The position numbers and the translations under genes are program-made. A DNA stretch of 38,988 bases from Candidatus Symbiothrix sp. (GTDB lineage Bacteria > Bacteroidota > Bacteroidia > Bacteroidales > Azobacteroidaceae): assembly GCA_031261285.1 (NCBI GenBank), contig JAISKM010000096.1, positions 1 through 38,988 on the forward strand, in the 5' to 3' direction. The notes below the pieces were generated by a model. That model had not been told where the DNA came from. It did not search any database and was given only the letters and a program-made list of their open reading frames with translations. Numbering within the stretch: the first letter of the stretch is position 1; every line of letters begins with the position of its first letter. This document shows positions 18,780 to 26,983 of the stretch, one piece after another.

Positions 18780-21439
18780 AAAAGATACTATTTTTTGTAG
18801 CGATGTTCGTAATGATTTCCGCTGCAAATGTGAAGATAATGGCGATTACAATTAACTCGCCAAGTAATATGAGTGCTCAATTCGCAAATGATTTTACAGT
18901 TAGTTGGTCAGGGTCGAGTAATGTTAGCGTAACATATAAACTTCTTTCAGGCTATCCATCACCCGGTAGTGAGAATGAAACCGGATATGGCAGTATTACA
19001 GGAACTTATAGCGTATCTGGCTATAGTACAACCATTCCATTAACAAGCAGTCAATGGGGGTCAGCAGTTGGGCGGTATCTAAAAATATATATTAGCGACA
19101 ATTCTAACGGAACTGCGGCTGCAACTGTTTATATACTGATTAAACCTCGGGTTACAACTGGAACCGCTACACAAATTACAACAACTTCTGCTTATTTAAA
19201 CGGTACTGCTACATACTGTACAAATATAGTTTTCTATCGCAAATCAGGAACAAGCAGTTGGAGTAGTTCTTATTATCCGGACATATCAGGTTTGACCCCG
19301 TGCACACAGTATGAGTATCGTGTTGCAGGGACGGGATTTCCTACTAATTATCTTGATGAGTATATTTATGGAGATATAACTAATTTTACTACTCTATCAA
19401 ATACTCCCTCAACACCGGGTTCAATTTCCGGTTTAACAAGCGTATGTGCAGGTGGTGGCTCAATTACTTACAGCATATCGTCAGTATCGGGTGCTACAAG
19501 TTACACTTGGACTTTGCCGAGTGGCTGGTCGAGCAGTTCGACGAGTACAAGCATTTCTGCGACTCCGGGGTCAAGTGCATCAAGCGGCTATATATATGTA
19601 AAAGCAAATAACAGTTGCGGCAGCAGTTCACAAAATTATACCTATGTAACAGTAAATACGCCTCCGACTGCTCCGACAAGCATAAGTGGAACAACTTCTA
19701 TAACAAATGGGCAAAATACTACATTAACCGCTTCCGGTGGCAGTACGGGCAGTGGCTGTACATATCAATGGGGAACAGGAAGTTGTGGCAGCAATATTAT
19801 TGCGGGACAAACCAGTTCTTCAATATCTGTAAGTCCAGCCTCTACGACTACTTATTGGGTACGCAGAGTTGGCACTTCGCCTTGTGGAAGTACAACAACA
19901 TCTTGTGCAACACAAAGCATAATAGTTTCCGCTAAAACTTACACCGTAGTTTACAATGGGAACGGAAATACAGGAGGTAGCACTGCATCCAGCAGTCATA
20001 CCTACGATGTGGCAAAAAATTTAACAGCAAATGGATTTACCAAAACAGGATATACTTTTGCAGGATGGGCAACAAGTGCAACAGGATCTGTAGTATATTC
20101 CAACAGTCAATCTGTTTTAAATTTAACGGCAACAAATGGTGGCACTGTAAATTTGTATGCAAAATGGGCTGTCAATAGTTGTGGAGTAGAACCACTTTTG
20201 ACAACATATTGGGCACAACGTGCACCATATAATAATTTAGTTGCTAATTTAGGCGGAGATTACCCAACGGGCTGTGTAGCAACAGCAATGGCACAAATTA
20301 TGAACTATTGGGGACATCCTATACAGCGAACACGAAGCATTCCTTCATATACAACAGACGGTTTGCATATATCTGTGCCTGCAATTACAGGCACGACAAC
20401 ATACGATTGGGTAAATATGAAAAACACTACTGCTGAATACATAACCACTGCTCAAAAAAATGCGGTAGCCAAGTTGATGTATGAATGTGGAGTAGCGGTG
20501 CATATGGATTATAAACCCGGTGGAAGTGGTGCTTATGTTCTTGAAGACATTAGGAACAATCATACCTCATTCGCTGTACTTCCAACATATTTTGGATATG
20601 ACAATACTATTCAATCAAAATGGCGTGGTAATCTAAATACCGAATGGGACGATTTGCTTATTTCTGATTTGAATGCAGGTAGACCAATACTTTATATCGG
20701 ATATGACCCTGCCGGTGGACACGCATTTGTATGTGATGGATTTAGTTGTAATACAGATGCTTATGGTAGAAGATATTTTCATTTCAACTGGGGTTGGGGA
20801 GAAGCATATCAAGGTAACAGCAATAATGCTAACAATGGTTATTTTGTATCGTCTGCCTTAAATATCAGCGATTATGCTTTTAACGGCTCGCAAGGAATTG
20901 TCTATAATATCAAACCAAATTCTGCAGCATACATTGACCCGACAAATGCTGATGGCACAAGTACATTTGCTATTTCTGCCAATGCACTTACTGGAGGTTA
21001 CATTATTCCCGAAGGGACTGCAATTAGATATGCTGGCGAAAATCAGCCGGTATCATTTGCTGCCAATTCAGGTTATGAAATTGACCAAGTATTTATTGAC
21101 GGAAATGTTAATGCTACAGCCAAAGATAATGGCTATTACATTTTCTCAAATGTAACTGCAAATCATAGTATTATTGTAACATTCAAAGCAAGTAGTACAG
21201 GAATTAACAACATACAACCGCAGGAAAAAATAAGCATTTATCCCAACCCCGCCAAAGACGAAATCTTCATTCAATCGGAAACGCCGATAGAAAAAGTTGA
21301 AATCTTGGATCTTTCCGGTCACCCGATGATTTCAACAAATTCAACCATCCTAAATGTTTCGCCTTTACCGCAAGGTGTCTATTTTGTGCGGATAGTCATT
21401 GATGGTCAAAGTGTGACGAAGAAGGTAATCAAGGAATAA
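18776..21439 (+). CDS. C10 (streptopain-like) cysteine protease with Ig-like and InlB B-repeat domains and T9SS C-terminal sorting domain
   Basis: DYPTGCVATAMAQIMNYWGHP (Cys), PAGGHAFVCDGF (His), YFHFNWGWGEAYQGNSNNANNGYF; YTVVYNGNGNTGG...GYTFAGWAT...VNLYAKW; C-terminal ISIYPNPAKDEIFIQ...LPQGVYFVRIVIDGQSVTKKVIK. Confidence 0.93.
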   Translation: MKKILFFVAMFVMISAANVKIMAITINSPSNMSAQFANDFTVSWSGSSNVSVTYKLLSGYPSPGSENETGYGSITGTYSVSGYSTTIPLTSSQWGSAVGRYLKIYISDNSNGTAAATVYILIKPRVTTGTATQITTTSAYLNGTATYCTNIVFYRKSGTSSWSSSYYPDISGLTPCTQYEYRVAGTGFPTNYLDEYIYGDITNFTTLSNTPSTPGSISGLTSVCAGGGSITYSISSVSGATSYTWTLPSGWSSSSTSTSISATPGSSASSGYIYVKANNSCGSSSQNYTYVTVNTPPTAPTSISGTTSITNGQNTTLTASGGSTGSGCTYQWGTGSCGSNIIAGQTSSSISVSPASTTTYWVRRVGTSPCGSTTTSCATQSIIVSAKTYTVVYNGNGNTGGSTASSSHTYDVAKNLTANGFTKTGYTFAGWATSATGSVVYSNSQSVLNLTATNGGTVNLYAKWAVNSCGVEPLLTTYWAQRAPYNNLVANLGGDYPTGCVATAMAQIMNYWGHPIQRTRSIPSYTTDGLHISVPAITGTTTYDWVNMKNTTAEYITTAQKNAVAKLMYECGVAVHMDYKPGGSGAYVLEDIRNNHTSFAVLPTYFGYDNTIQSKWRGNLNTEWDDLLISDLNAGRPILYIGYDPAGGHAFVCDGFSCNTDAYGRRYFHFNWGWGEAYQGNSNNANNGYFVSSALNISDYAFNGSQGIVYNIKPNSAAYIDPTNADGTSTFAISANALTGGYIIPEGTAIRYAGENQPVSFAANSGYEIDQVFIDGNVNATAKDNGYYIFSNVTANHSIIVTFKASSTGINNIQPQEKISIYPNPAKDEIFIQSETPIEKVEILDLSGHPMISTNSTILNVSPLPQGVYFVRIVIDGQSVTKKVIKE

Positions 21440-21466
21440 AAGCATATAAATAGTAAACAACTCTCA

Positions 21467-21512
21467 ATCATTCGCTTAAACTCGTATTTTATATGGAGTT
21501 TAAGCGAATGAT
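21467..21512 (+). terminator. Terminator-like hairpin downstream of the C10 operon
   Basis: Perfect 17 bp inverted repeat ATCATTCGCTTAAACTC...GAGTTTAAGCGAATGAT, 12 nt loop; weak T-tract. Confidence 0.55.
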
Positions 21513-21657
21513 GTTATTGTCGGAACAGCCTTGATGTTGCTGATAAACGGTTTTCATAACAGGTATTGAACAATCCACCCCCGCATCTGAATAATAATCT
21601 ATTGCATTAACGCGTTTTTTTTCTTTACTTTGTCGTTTCAAATCTTAAATCAGTTGT

Positions 21658-24372
21658 ATGAAACGCTATTGTATCTTTTTCTTTGTTATCGCTTGCACCT
21701 TGCTATCGGGATGCAAGGCAAACGCGGACACTTCCTGGCCCGAAATCACACAGGAAGCGAAGCCTTGGGCGCGCTGGTGGTGGTTGGGCAGCGATGTGGA
21801 TTCCGTCAACCTCACCTACAATTTGGAGGCGTTGAGCCGAGCCGGAATCGGTGGTGTGGAAATTACGCCTATCTACGGGGTGCAGGGGCGCGATGCCCAT
21901 TATATCGACTATCTTTCTCCCCGCTGGATGAATATGCTGGCTTTCACCGAATCGGAAGCGAAACGGTTGGGTATGAGCGTGGATATGAATAACGGTACAG
22001 GTTGGCCCTTCGGCGGTCCCGAAGTCACTATCGAAGATGCAGCGACCAAAGCTATTTTTCAGGAATATGCGCTTCGAGGCGGACAAAATTTGTCGGAACA
22101 GATAGTCGTAAAGGATGAGAAACAGCAGCCTTTCGCCACGCTTAGCAAATTGATGGCATACTCAACAGATGGAGAAGCGATAGATTTGACAGAAAAAGTT
22201 TCTCTGGCGGGCAAATTAGATTGGACGGCGCCGCAAGGAATTGATTATAAACTATTTGCGCTCTTTATTGGAAAAACATTGCAACAAGTGAAGCGGGCTG
22301 CTCCCGGTGGACAAGGCTATGTGATGGATCACCTCAACAAAGAGGCTGTAAAACGGTATTTGGATAAATTCGATAAGGCGTTTGCTGCCAACAACACCCC
22401 CTACCCTCACAGTTTTTTCAACGATTCGTATGAAGTGTATGGTGGCGATTGGACGCCAAGCTTGTTGGACGAATTTGAACAACGGCGCGGCTATCGCTTG
22501 CAGGATCATTTCCCTGATTTCTTAGCGAAAGGTGCCACCGAAGCCTCTGTTCGCGTGATTGTGGATTATCGGGAAACAGTCGCGGATATGCTGCGGGAGA
22601 ATTTTACGCAGACGTGGACAGACTGGGCACATTCTCACGGGGCAACTACTCGCAATCAGGCGCATGGCTCGCCGGCTAATCTGCTTGACATCTACGCTTT
22701 AGTTGATATTCCTGAATGTGAGTCGTATGGTATCACGGATTTCGACATCCCCGGCTTGCGCAAAGATTCGATCCGCAAACAGAACGACAGCGACCCGACT
22801 ATCCTGAAATATGCCTCTTCTGCGGCTCACATCACCGGAAAGCGCTATACATCGTCCGAAACTTTCACTTGGTTAACGGAACATTTCCGCACCTCGCTGT
22901 CGCAATGCAAGCCGGAACTGGATTTGATGTTTACCTCCGGCGTCAATCACGTCTTCTTCCATGGCACTACTTATTCGCCGAAAGAAGCCGAATGGCCCGG
23001 ATGGAAATTCTATGCTGCCATAGATATGTCGCCGACCAACACTATCTGGCGCGATGCACCGGCGTTTTTTGACTATATCGCTCGCGTACAATCATTCCTG
23101 CAAAGCGGCACGCCCGACAATGATTTTCTGCTCTATTTCCCAATGTATGACATCTGGCAAGAGAAACTGGGCAATTACTTCCTGCCGTTCGCGATTCACG
23201 ATGTATTGCACGAGTTGCCGAATTTCAGCGAAGCGGTAGAGCAAATTACCCAACGCGGCTTCGACCTGGATTATATCTCCGACCGCTTCCTGCAAACAAC
23301 CACCGTGAAAAACGGATACCTGATAACCGAAGGCGGAACAAGCTACAAAGCCCTCATCCTCCCGCCAGCCAAACATATTCCTGCCACAACACAGCAGCAA
23401 ATAGACAACCTGATAAAACAAGGCGCGACCGTCATCTACGGCAAAAATGATTATGCCGAACTCTCCAAATACGAGCACTGTAAGGAATCTTTCGTGCCGG
23501 ATAAAGGTGGCAAACTCATCCGTCGCAAGCACGACACCGGCTATATCTATTTCATGACCATGTTGCAAAACAAGCCGATGGACGGCTGGGTAACACTTGG
23601 CACACCGGCTAAAAGCGTCCTGCTCTTCGACCCGATGACAGGCAAAAAAGGAAAAGCGCAGTTGCGCAACAACAATGGAACAACAGAAGTCTATCTGCAA
23701 CTGCAACCCGGAGAATCCATCATCCTGAAAACATTTACAGATAAAAATGTGCAAACGGAAACTTGGAATTATTACGAACCAACCGGCAAAAAAATAGAAC
23801 TAAAAAATGGCTGGACCATGCGTTTCATCGAAAGTGTCCCACAAATAAAAGCGCAATTTCAATTGCCAGCACTCGTTTCATGGACAACATTAAAACAGGG
23901 CGAACGGTACAAGGTACAAGGTACAAGGTACAAGGTGCAGGAATCGGATCGTGTACCCTGCACCTTGCACCCTGCACCCTGCACCCAAATCAACCGGGGC
24001 ACAGCCTCGTACGAAATCAAATTTGATTTCAAAAAAGAAGAAGGCAAGGAATACCGTCTGTGTCTGGGCGATGTGCGGGAAAGCGCTGTTGTGAAAATAA
24101 ACGGCAAAAAAGCGGGAACACTCTTTGCGGTCCCGTTTGAAATCACTATTGGCGACCTGCTTCAAAGCGGTGAAAACACGGTTGAAATAGAAGTGACCAA
24201 CTTGCCCGCCAACAGCATCGCCGATTACGACCGTCGCGGCGTGCAATGGCGCATCTTCAACGAAATCAATTTTGTGAATATCGCGTACAGCGACACCCGG
24301 TTTGATATTTGGGAGCCGATGCCATCCGGATTGTTGGGACCGGTTACAATTCAAGAATTATCGCTAAAATAG
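21658..24372 (+). CDS. GH106-like alpha-L-rhamnosidase, secreted lipoprotein
   Basis: LSGC lipobox; KPWARWWWLGSDVDSVNLTYNLEALSRAGIGGVEITPIYG; MSVDMNNGTGWPFGGPEV; C-terminal jelly-roll-like domain. Confidence 0.88.
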   Translation: MKRYCIFFFVIACTLLSGCKANADTSWPEITQEAKPWARWWWLGSDVDSVNLTYNLEALSRAGIGGVEITPIYGVQGRDAHYIDYLSPRWMNMLAFTESEAKRLGMSVDMNNGTGWPFGGPEVTIEDAATKAIFQEYALRGGQNLSEQIVVKDEKQQPFATLSKLMAYSTDGEAIDLTEKVSLAGKLDWTAPQGIDYKLFALFIGKTLQQVKRAAPGGQGYVMDHLNKEAVKRYLDKFDKAFAANNTPYPHSFFNDSYEVYGGDWTPSLLDEFEQRRGYRLQDHFPDFLAKGATEASVRVIVDYRETVADMLRENFTQTWTDWAHSHGATTRNQAHGSPANLLDIYALVDIPECESYGITDFDIPGLRKDSIRKQNDSDPTILKYASSAAHITGKRYTSSETFTWLTEHFRTSLSQCKPELDLMFTSGVNHVFFHGTTYSPKEAEWPGWKFYAAIDMSPTNTIWRDAPAFFDYIARVQSFLQSGTPDNDFLLYFPMYDIWQEKLGNYFLPFAIHDVLHELPNFSEAVEQITQRGFDLDYISDRFLQTTTVKNGYLITEGGTSYKALILPPAKHIPATTQQQIDNLIKQGATVIYGKNDYAELSKYEHCKESFVPDKGGKLIRRKHDTGYIYFMTMLQNKPMDGWVTLGTPAKSVLLFDPMTGKKGKAQLRNNNGTTEVYLQLQPGESIILKTFTDKNVQTETWNYYEPTGKKIELKNGWTMRFIESVPQIKAQFQLPALVSWTTLKQGERYKVQGTRYKVQESDRVPCTLHPAPCTQINRGTASYEIKFDFKKEEGKEYRLCLGDVRESAVVKINGKKAGTLFAVPFEITIGDLLQSGENTVEIEVTNLPANSIADYDRRGVQWRIFNEINFVNIAYSDTRFDIWEPMPSGLLGPVTIQELSLK
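23906..23986. repeat. Heptameric fold-back repeat inside the GH106-like CDS
   Basis: (ggtacaa)x4 ggtgcag ... accctgc accttgc accctgc accctgc accc; 81 nt = 27 codons, reading frame kept. Confidence 0.9.
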
Positions 24373-24394
24373 GCCACTATCTATCGTCACCCAT

Positions 24395-25588
24395 TCAATA
24401 CAAAAAACCAAATTGCCAAAGCGGGATTTTTTTGCCAAAACCATACTCAATATTATCGGCGGCTATGTAGGCGTTACTTTCGCCTTGAAGTTGCTTGTCC
24501 GTTTTGCTTTTTCCACCAATCTCAAACAACATTTTTTTATCCACCCAAAAATCGCCGGTGTTTGGATATTCAACCGTATGTTGATACGAAAGTTGATTAA
24601 GGAAAAATGTTTCGCGCATATTTCCAATGTCGGTATTGCGTTCTGCCAAAGTGTAGGCAAGATTAGTGTTTTCGAGATAAATTTTGTCAGGTTTTTGCAG
24701 TTTATTTATACCTGAAATGTCCTTGTGCAAATTATTTGTGAGACGCGTTTCCTGCAAATAATACAGATAAGAAATCAATGTATTTCTATGAATATCAATG
24801 CGTTTAGCGAGATTTTTTATGTTTGGAATAAACGGAACAGACTCGGCAACAATTTGCAGCAGTTGCTTGATTTTGGGAATATATGACGGCTCAACATTTC
24901 GCAGTAAAGGTAGTTCTACTTCCAATATCAGATTAACAATTTCTTCCAAACGGTAGGGATATTTGGCAATTCCTTCGGTAAAAAACGGATAGTAACCGTG
25001 TCTCAGATAGTCGCCAAAAAATTGCAAAGGTTTGACTTTTTCCAAAATTTCATCTGAAATTTCTTTTTGTTTAGTCAAAATATCAGACAGCGGAAACGAT
25101 TGAAAATCAGTTTTTTGCGTAACATTAAGATATTCACGAAACGAAAGTCCCTGAATATCATACACAATGGCGCGACGACTCAAATCGGCACGAGCATTGA
25201 GGATTTCGAGCAATGATGAGCCGGTAAAAATAACTTTCAAATCGGGAAAATCATCATAGATATTTTTGATTTCCTGCGACCAGTTCGGATATTTGTGCAC
25301 TTCGTCAAGAAAAAGAAATTTTCCGCCGCGTTTCACAAACAAATCAACCATATCCAACAATTTATGCTCGGCAAACCAGATATTATCAAGTGAAACATAC
25401 AAACTTTCGGAAGTATTGCCCAAAGACTTCTTTATGCGTTGCAACAAAAGTGTAGTTTTGCCCACACCTCTTGCGCCACGAATGCCTATCAGACGGTTGT
25501 CCCAGTCTATTTGCCCCATTATACTACGAATGAAACGAGTATCTACAGCCTTCACCTTTTGAAAGGATTTTTCTATCAGAGTATCCAT
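24395..25588 (-). CDS. AAA ATPase (AAA_14 / DUF4143 family)
   Basis: GIRGARGVGKTTLLLQRI (Walker A), KFLFLDEVHKYPNWSQEIKNIYDDFPDLKVIFTGSSLLEI, YDIQGLSFREYLN. Confidence 0.92.
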   Translation of the reverse strand: MDTLIEKSFQKVKAVDTRFIRSIMGQIDWDNRLIGIRGARGVGKTTLLLQRIKKSLGNTSESLYVSLDNIWFAEHKLLDMVDLFVKRGGKFLFLDEVHKYPNWSQEIKNIYDDFPDLKVIFTGSSLLEILNARADLSRRAIVYDIQGLSFREYLNVTQKTDFQSFPLSDILTKQKEISDEILEKVKPLQFFGDYLRHGYYPFFTEGIAKYPYRLEEIVNLILEVELPLLRNVEPSYIPKIKQLLQIVAESVPFIPNIKNLAKRIDIHRNTLISYLYYLQETRLTNNLHKDISGINKLQKPDKIYLENTNLAYTLAERNTDIGNMRETFFLNQLSYQHTVEYPNTGDFWVDKKMLFEIGGKSKTDKQLQGESNAYIAADNIEYGFGKKIPLWQFGFLY

Positions 25589-25600
25589 TTTTTATGCAAT

Positions 25601-25622
25601 TTTGTACATTAGAGTGTACAAA
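25601..25622. promoter_or_regulatory. Inverted repeat upstream of the ATPase gene (candidate operator)
   Basis: TTTGTACAttagagTGTACAAA, perfect 8 bp arms; minus-strand TATATTTG -7-like motif overlaps. Confidence 0.45.
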
Positions 25623-25792
25623 TATACGAACTTTTTTCGGAATAAAAAACTTTTTTGAATATAATCAATGTTGTTACCTTTCTCATTTTTGATATAAAAA
25701 TATATGATTCCGCAGATAATGTCCAGAAGGCTTGTTGAATATTGGAAAATAATGTTGTAATTTTGTAGCGGTTAAGAGAATATGAAAAAAAA

Positions 25793-25836
25793 TGTGCGTA
25801 AGACGCACAAAATAAAAGACATTTTAAAAACAGCAT
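25793..25836 (+). repeat. Leader element copy B: hairpin TGTGCGtaagaCGCACA plus shared tail
   Basis: Same layout as 13476-13519; immediately upstream of the transglutaminase start codon. Confidence 0.7.
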
Positions 25837-25839
25837 TAT

Positions 25840-26808
25840 ATGAAGAGAGGAGTTATTTTTTTTGCAGCAATATTGTTTTCATTGACTGCATTTGGACAGA
25901 CAGACTTGTCTAAAATGAAAACTATTCGGGCAAATTCCAATAGGGTTGATATTCGTGATGGGAACGTTTTGCATGAAGGTGCGTGGAGAAATTTTACCTC
26001 CGCATGGACACAAATAAAGTCTATCCCTTCATATTTGGAAACGCTGCAACAAGCAGGCGGCTATGCCAAAACAGAAACAGCTGAATTACCGGCTTTTGAC
26101 TATGAAACGCCGGAAAATGGTCGCATGAAAGATGTAAGAAGGTATTTCAAACTTGATTCCATTGCAGGAAATGGAGACGAAATCTCTAAAATATTGAATA
26201 TGATGTATTGGATTCACAATAATATTCTACATGACGGTTCGAATTGGGCACTTGCAGAATTTAGTTCAATAGACTTGTATCATTATCAAAAAGCAACAGG
26301 GAAGGGTATAAATTGCAGACATTTAGCCATTGCTTTAAATGAAATGTATTTATCTATGGGGTGGAAATCTCGTTATGTAACCTGTCTTCCAAAAGATGAA
26401 AATGACCAAGATTGCCACGTTATTAATTGTGTATGGGTTGATAGTTTGCAAAAATGGATTTGGATTGACCCGACTTTTGCGGCTTATGTGAAAGATGAAA
26501 ATGGTAATTTTTTAAGTATCAGCGAAGTTCGAGAGCGATTAATTGACAGTCGCCCGTTAGTATTGAATGAAGATGCTAATTGGAACAATCAAAACAAACA
26601 AACCAAAGAGTATTATCTGGAGAATTATATGACAAAAAATCTGTATTGGATTCAAGTGCCTGTTAATAGCATGTTTAATCCGGAAAGTCGCTATCGAAAT
26701 AATGTAAATAAGTATGTTTCATTGTTGCCAACTGGTTTTACACGTTCCGATATGGAAACTATGGGAACAATTACACACGACCCTGAATACTTTTGGCAAA
26801 AACCATAA
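25840..26808 (+). CDS. Secreted transglutaminase-like (papain-fold) protein
   Basis: Signal peptide; GKGINCRHLAIALNEMYLSMGWKSRYVTCLP, DQDCHVINCVWVDSLQKWIWIDPTF: Cys/His/Asp spacing of transglutaminase-core domains. Confidence 0.85.
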   Translation: MKRGVIFFAAILFSLTAFGQTDLSKMKTIRANSNRVDIRDGNVLHEGAWRNFTSAWTQIKSIPSYLETLQQAGGYAKTETAELPAFDYETPENGRMKDVRRYFKLDSIAGNGDEISKILNMMYWIHNNILHDGSNWALAEFSSIDLYHYQKATGKGINCRHLAIALNEMYLSMGWKSRYVTCLPKDENDQDCHVINCVWVDSLQKWIWIDPTFAAYVKDENGNFLSISEVRERLIDSRPLVLNEDANWNNQNKQTKEYYLENYMTKNLYWIQVPVNSMFNPESRYRNNVNKYVSLLPTGFTRSDMETMGTITHDPEYFWQKP

Positions 26809-26824
26809 ACAAAACACCTATTGT

Positions 26825-26866
26825 AAACTCCCGTCTGCAATGTCAAAAAGCAGGCGGGAGTTTTTT
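26825..26866 (+). terminator. Rho-independent terminator
   Basis: AAACTCCCGTCTGC ... GCAGGCGGGAGTTT followed by T-run; one G-U in the stem. Confidence 0.85.
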
Positions 26867-26983
26867 AATTACAAAAACGCTATTCTGTACAAAATTACCC
26901 TATATTTGTCTGTTTATCCATTTTCTTACGTTACCAAAATAATTACTTTTGTTCAATTAACTTTAAATTATATTTGGAGCATT

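Noticed and set aside
23906-23986. Frameshifted pseudogene at the repeat in the GH106-like gene
   Set aside because: The repeat is 81 nt and the frame continues through a coherent C-terminal domain to the stop at 24372.
26714-26983. 90 aa N-terminal extension of the GH42 ORF
   Set aside because: It overlaps the transglutaminase gene and its terminator; a good signal peptide begins at 26984.
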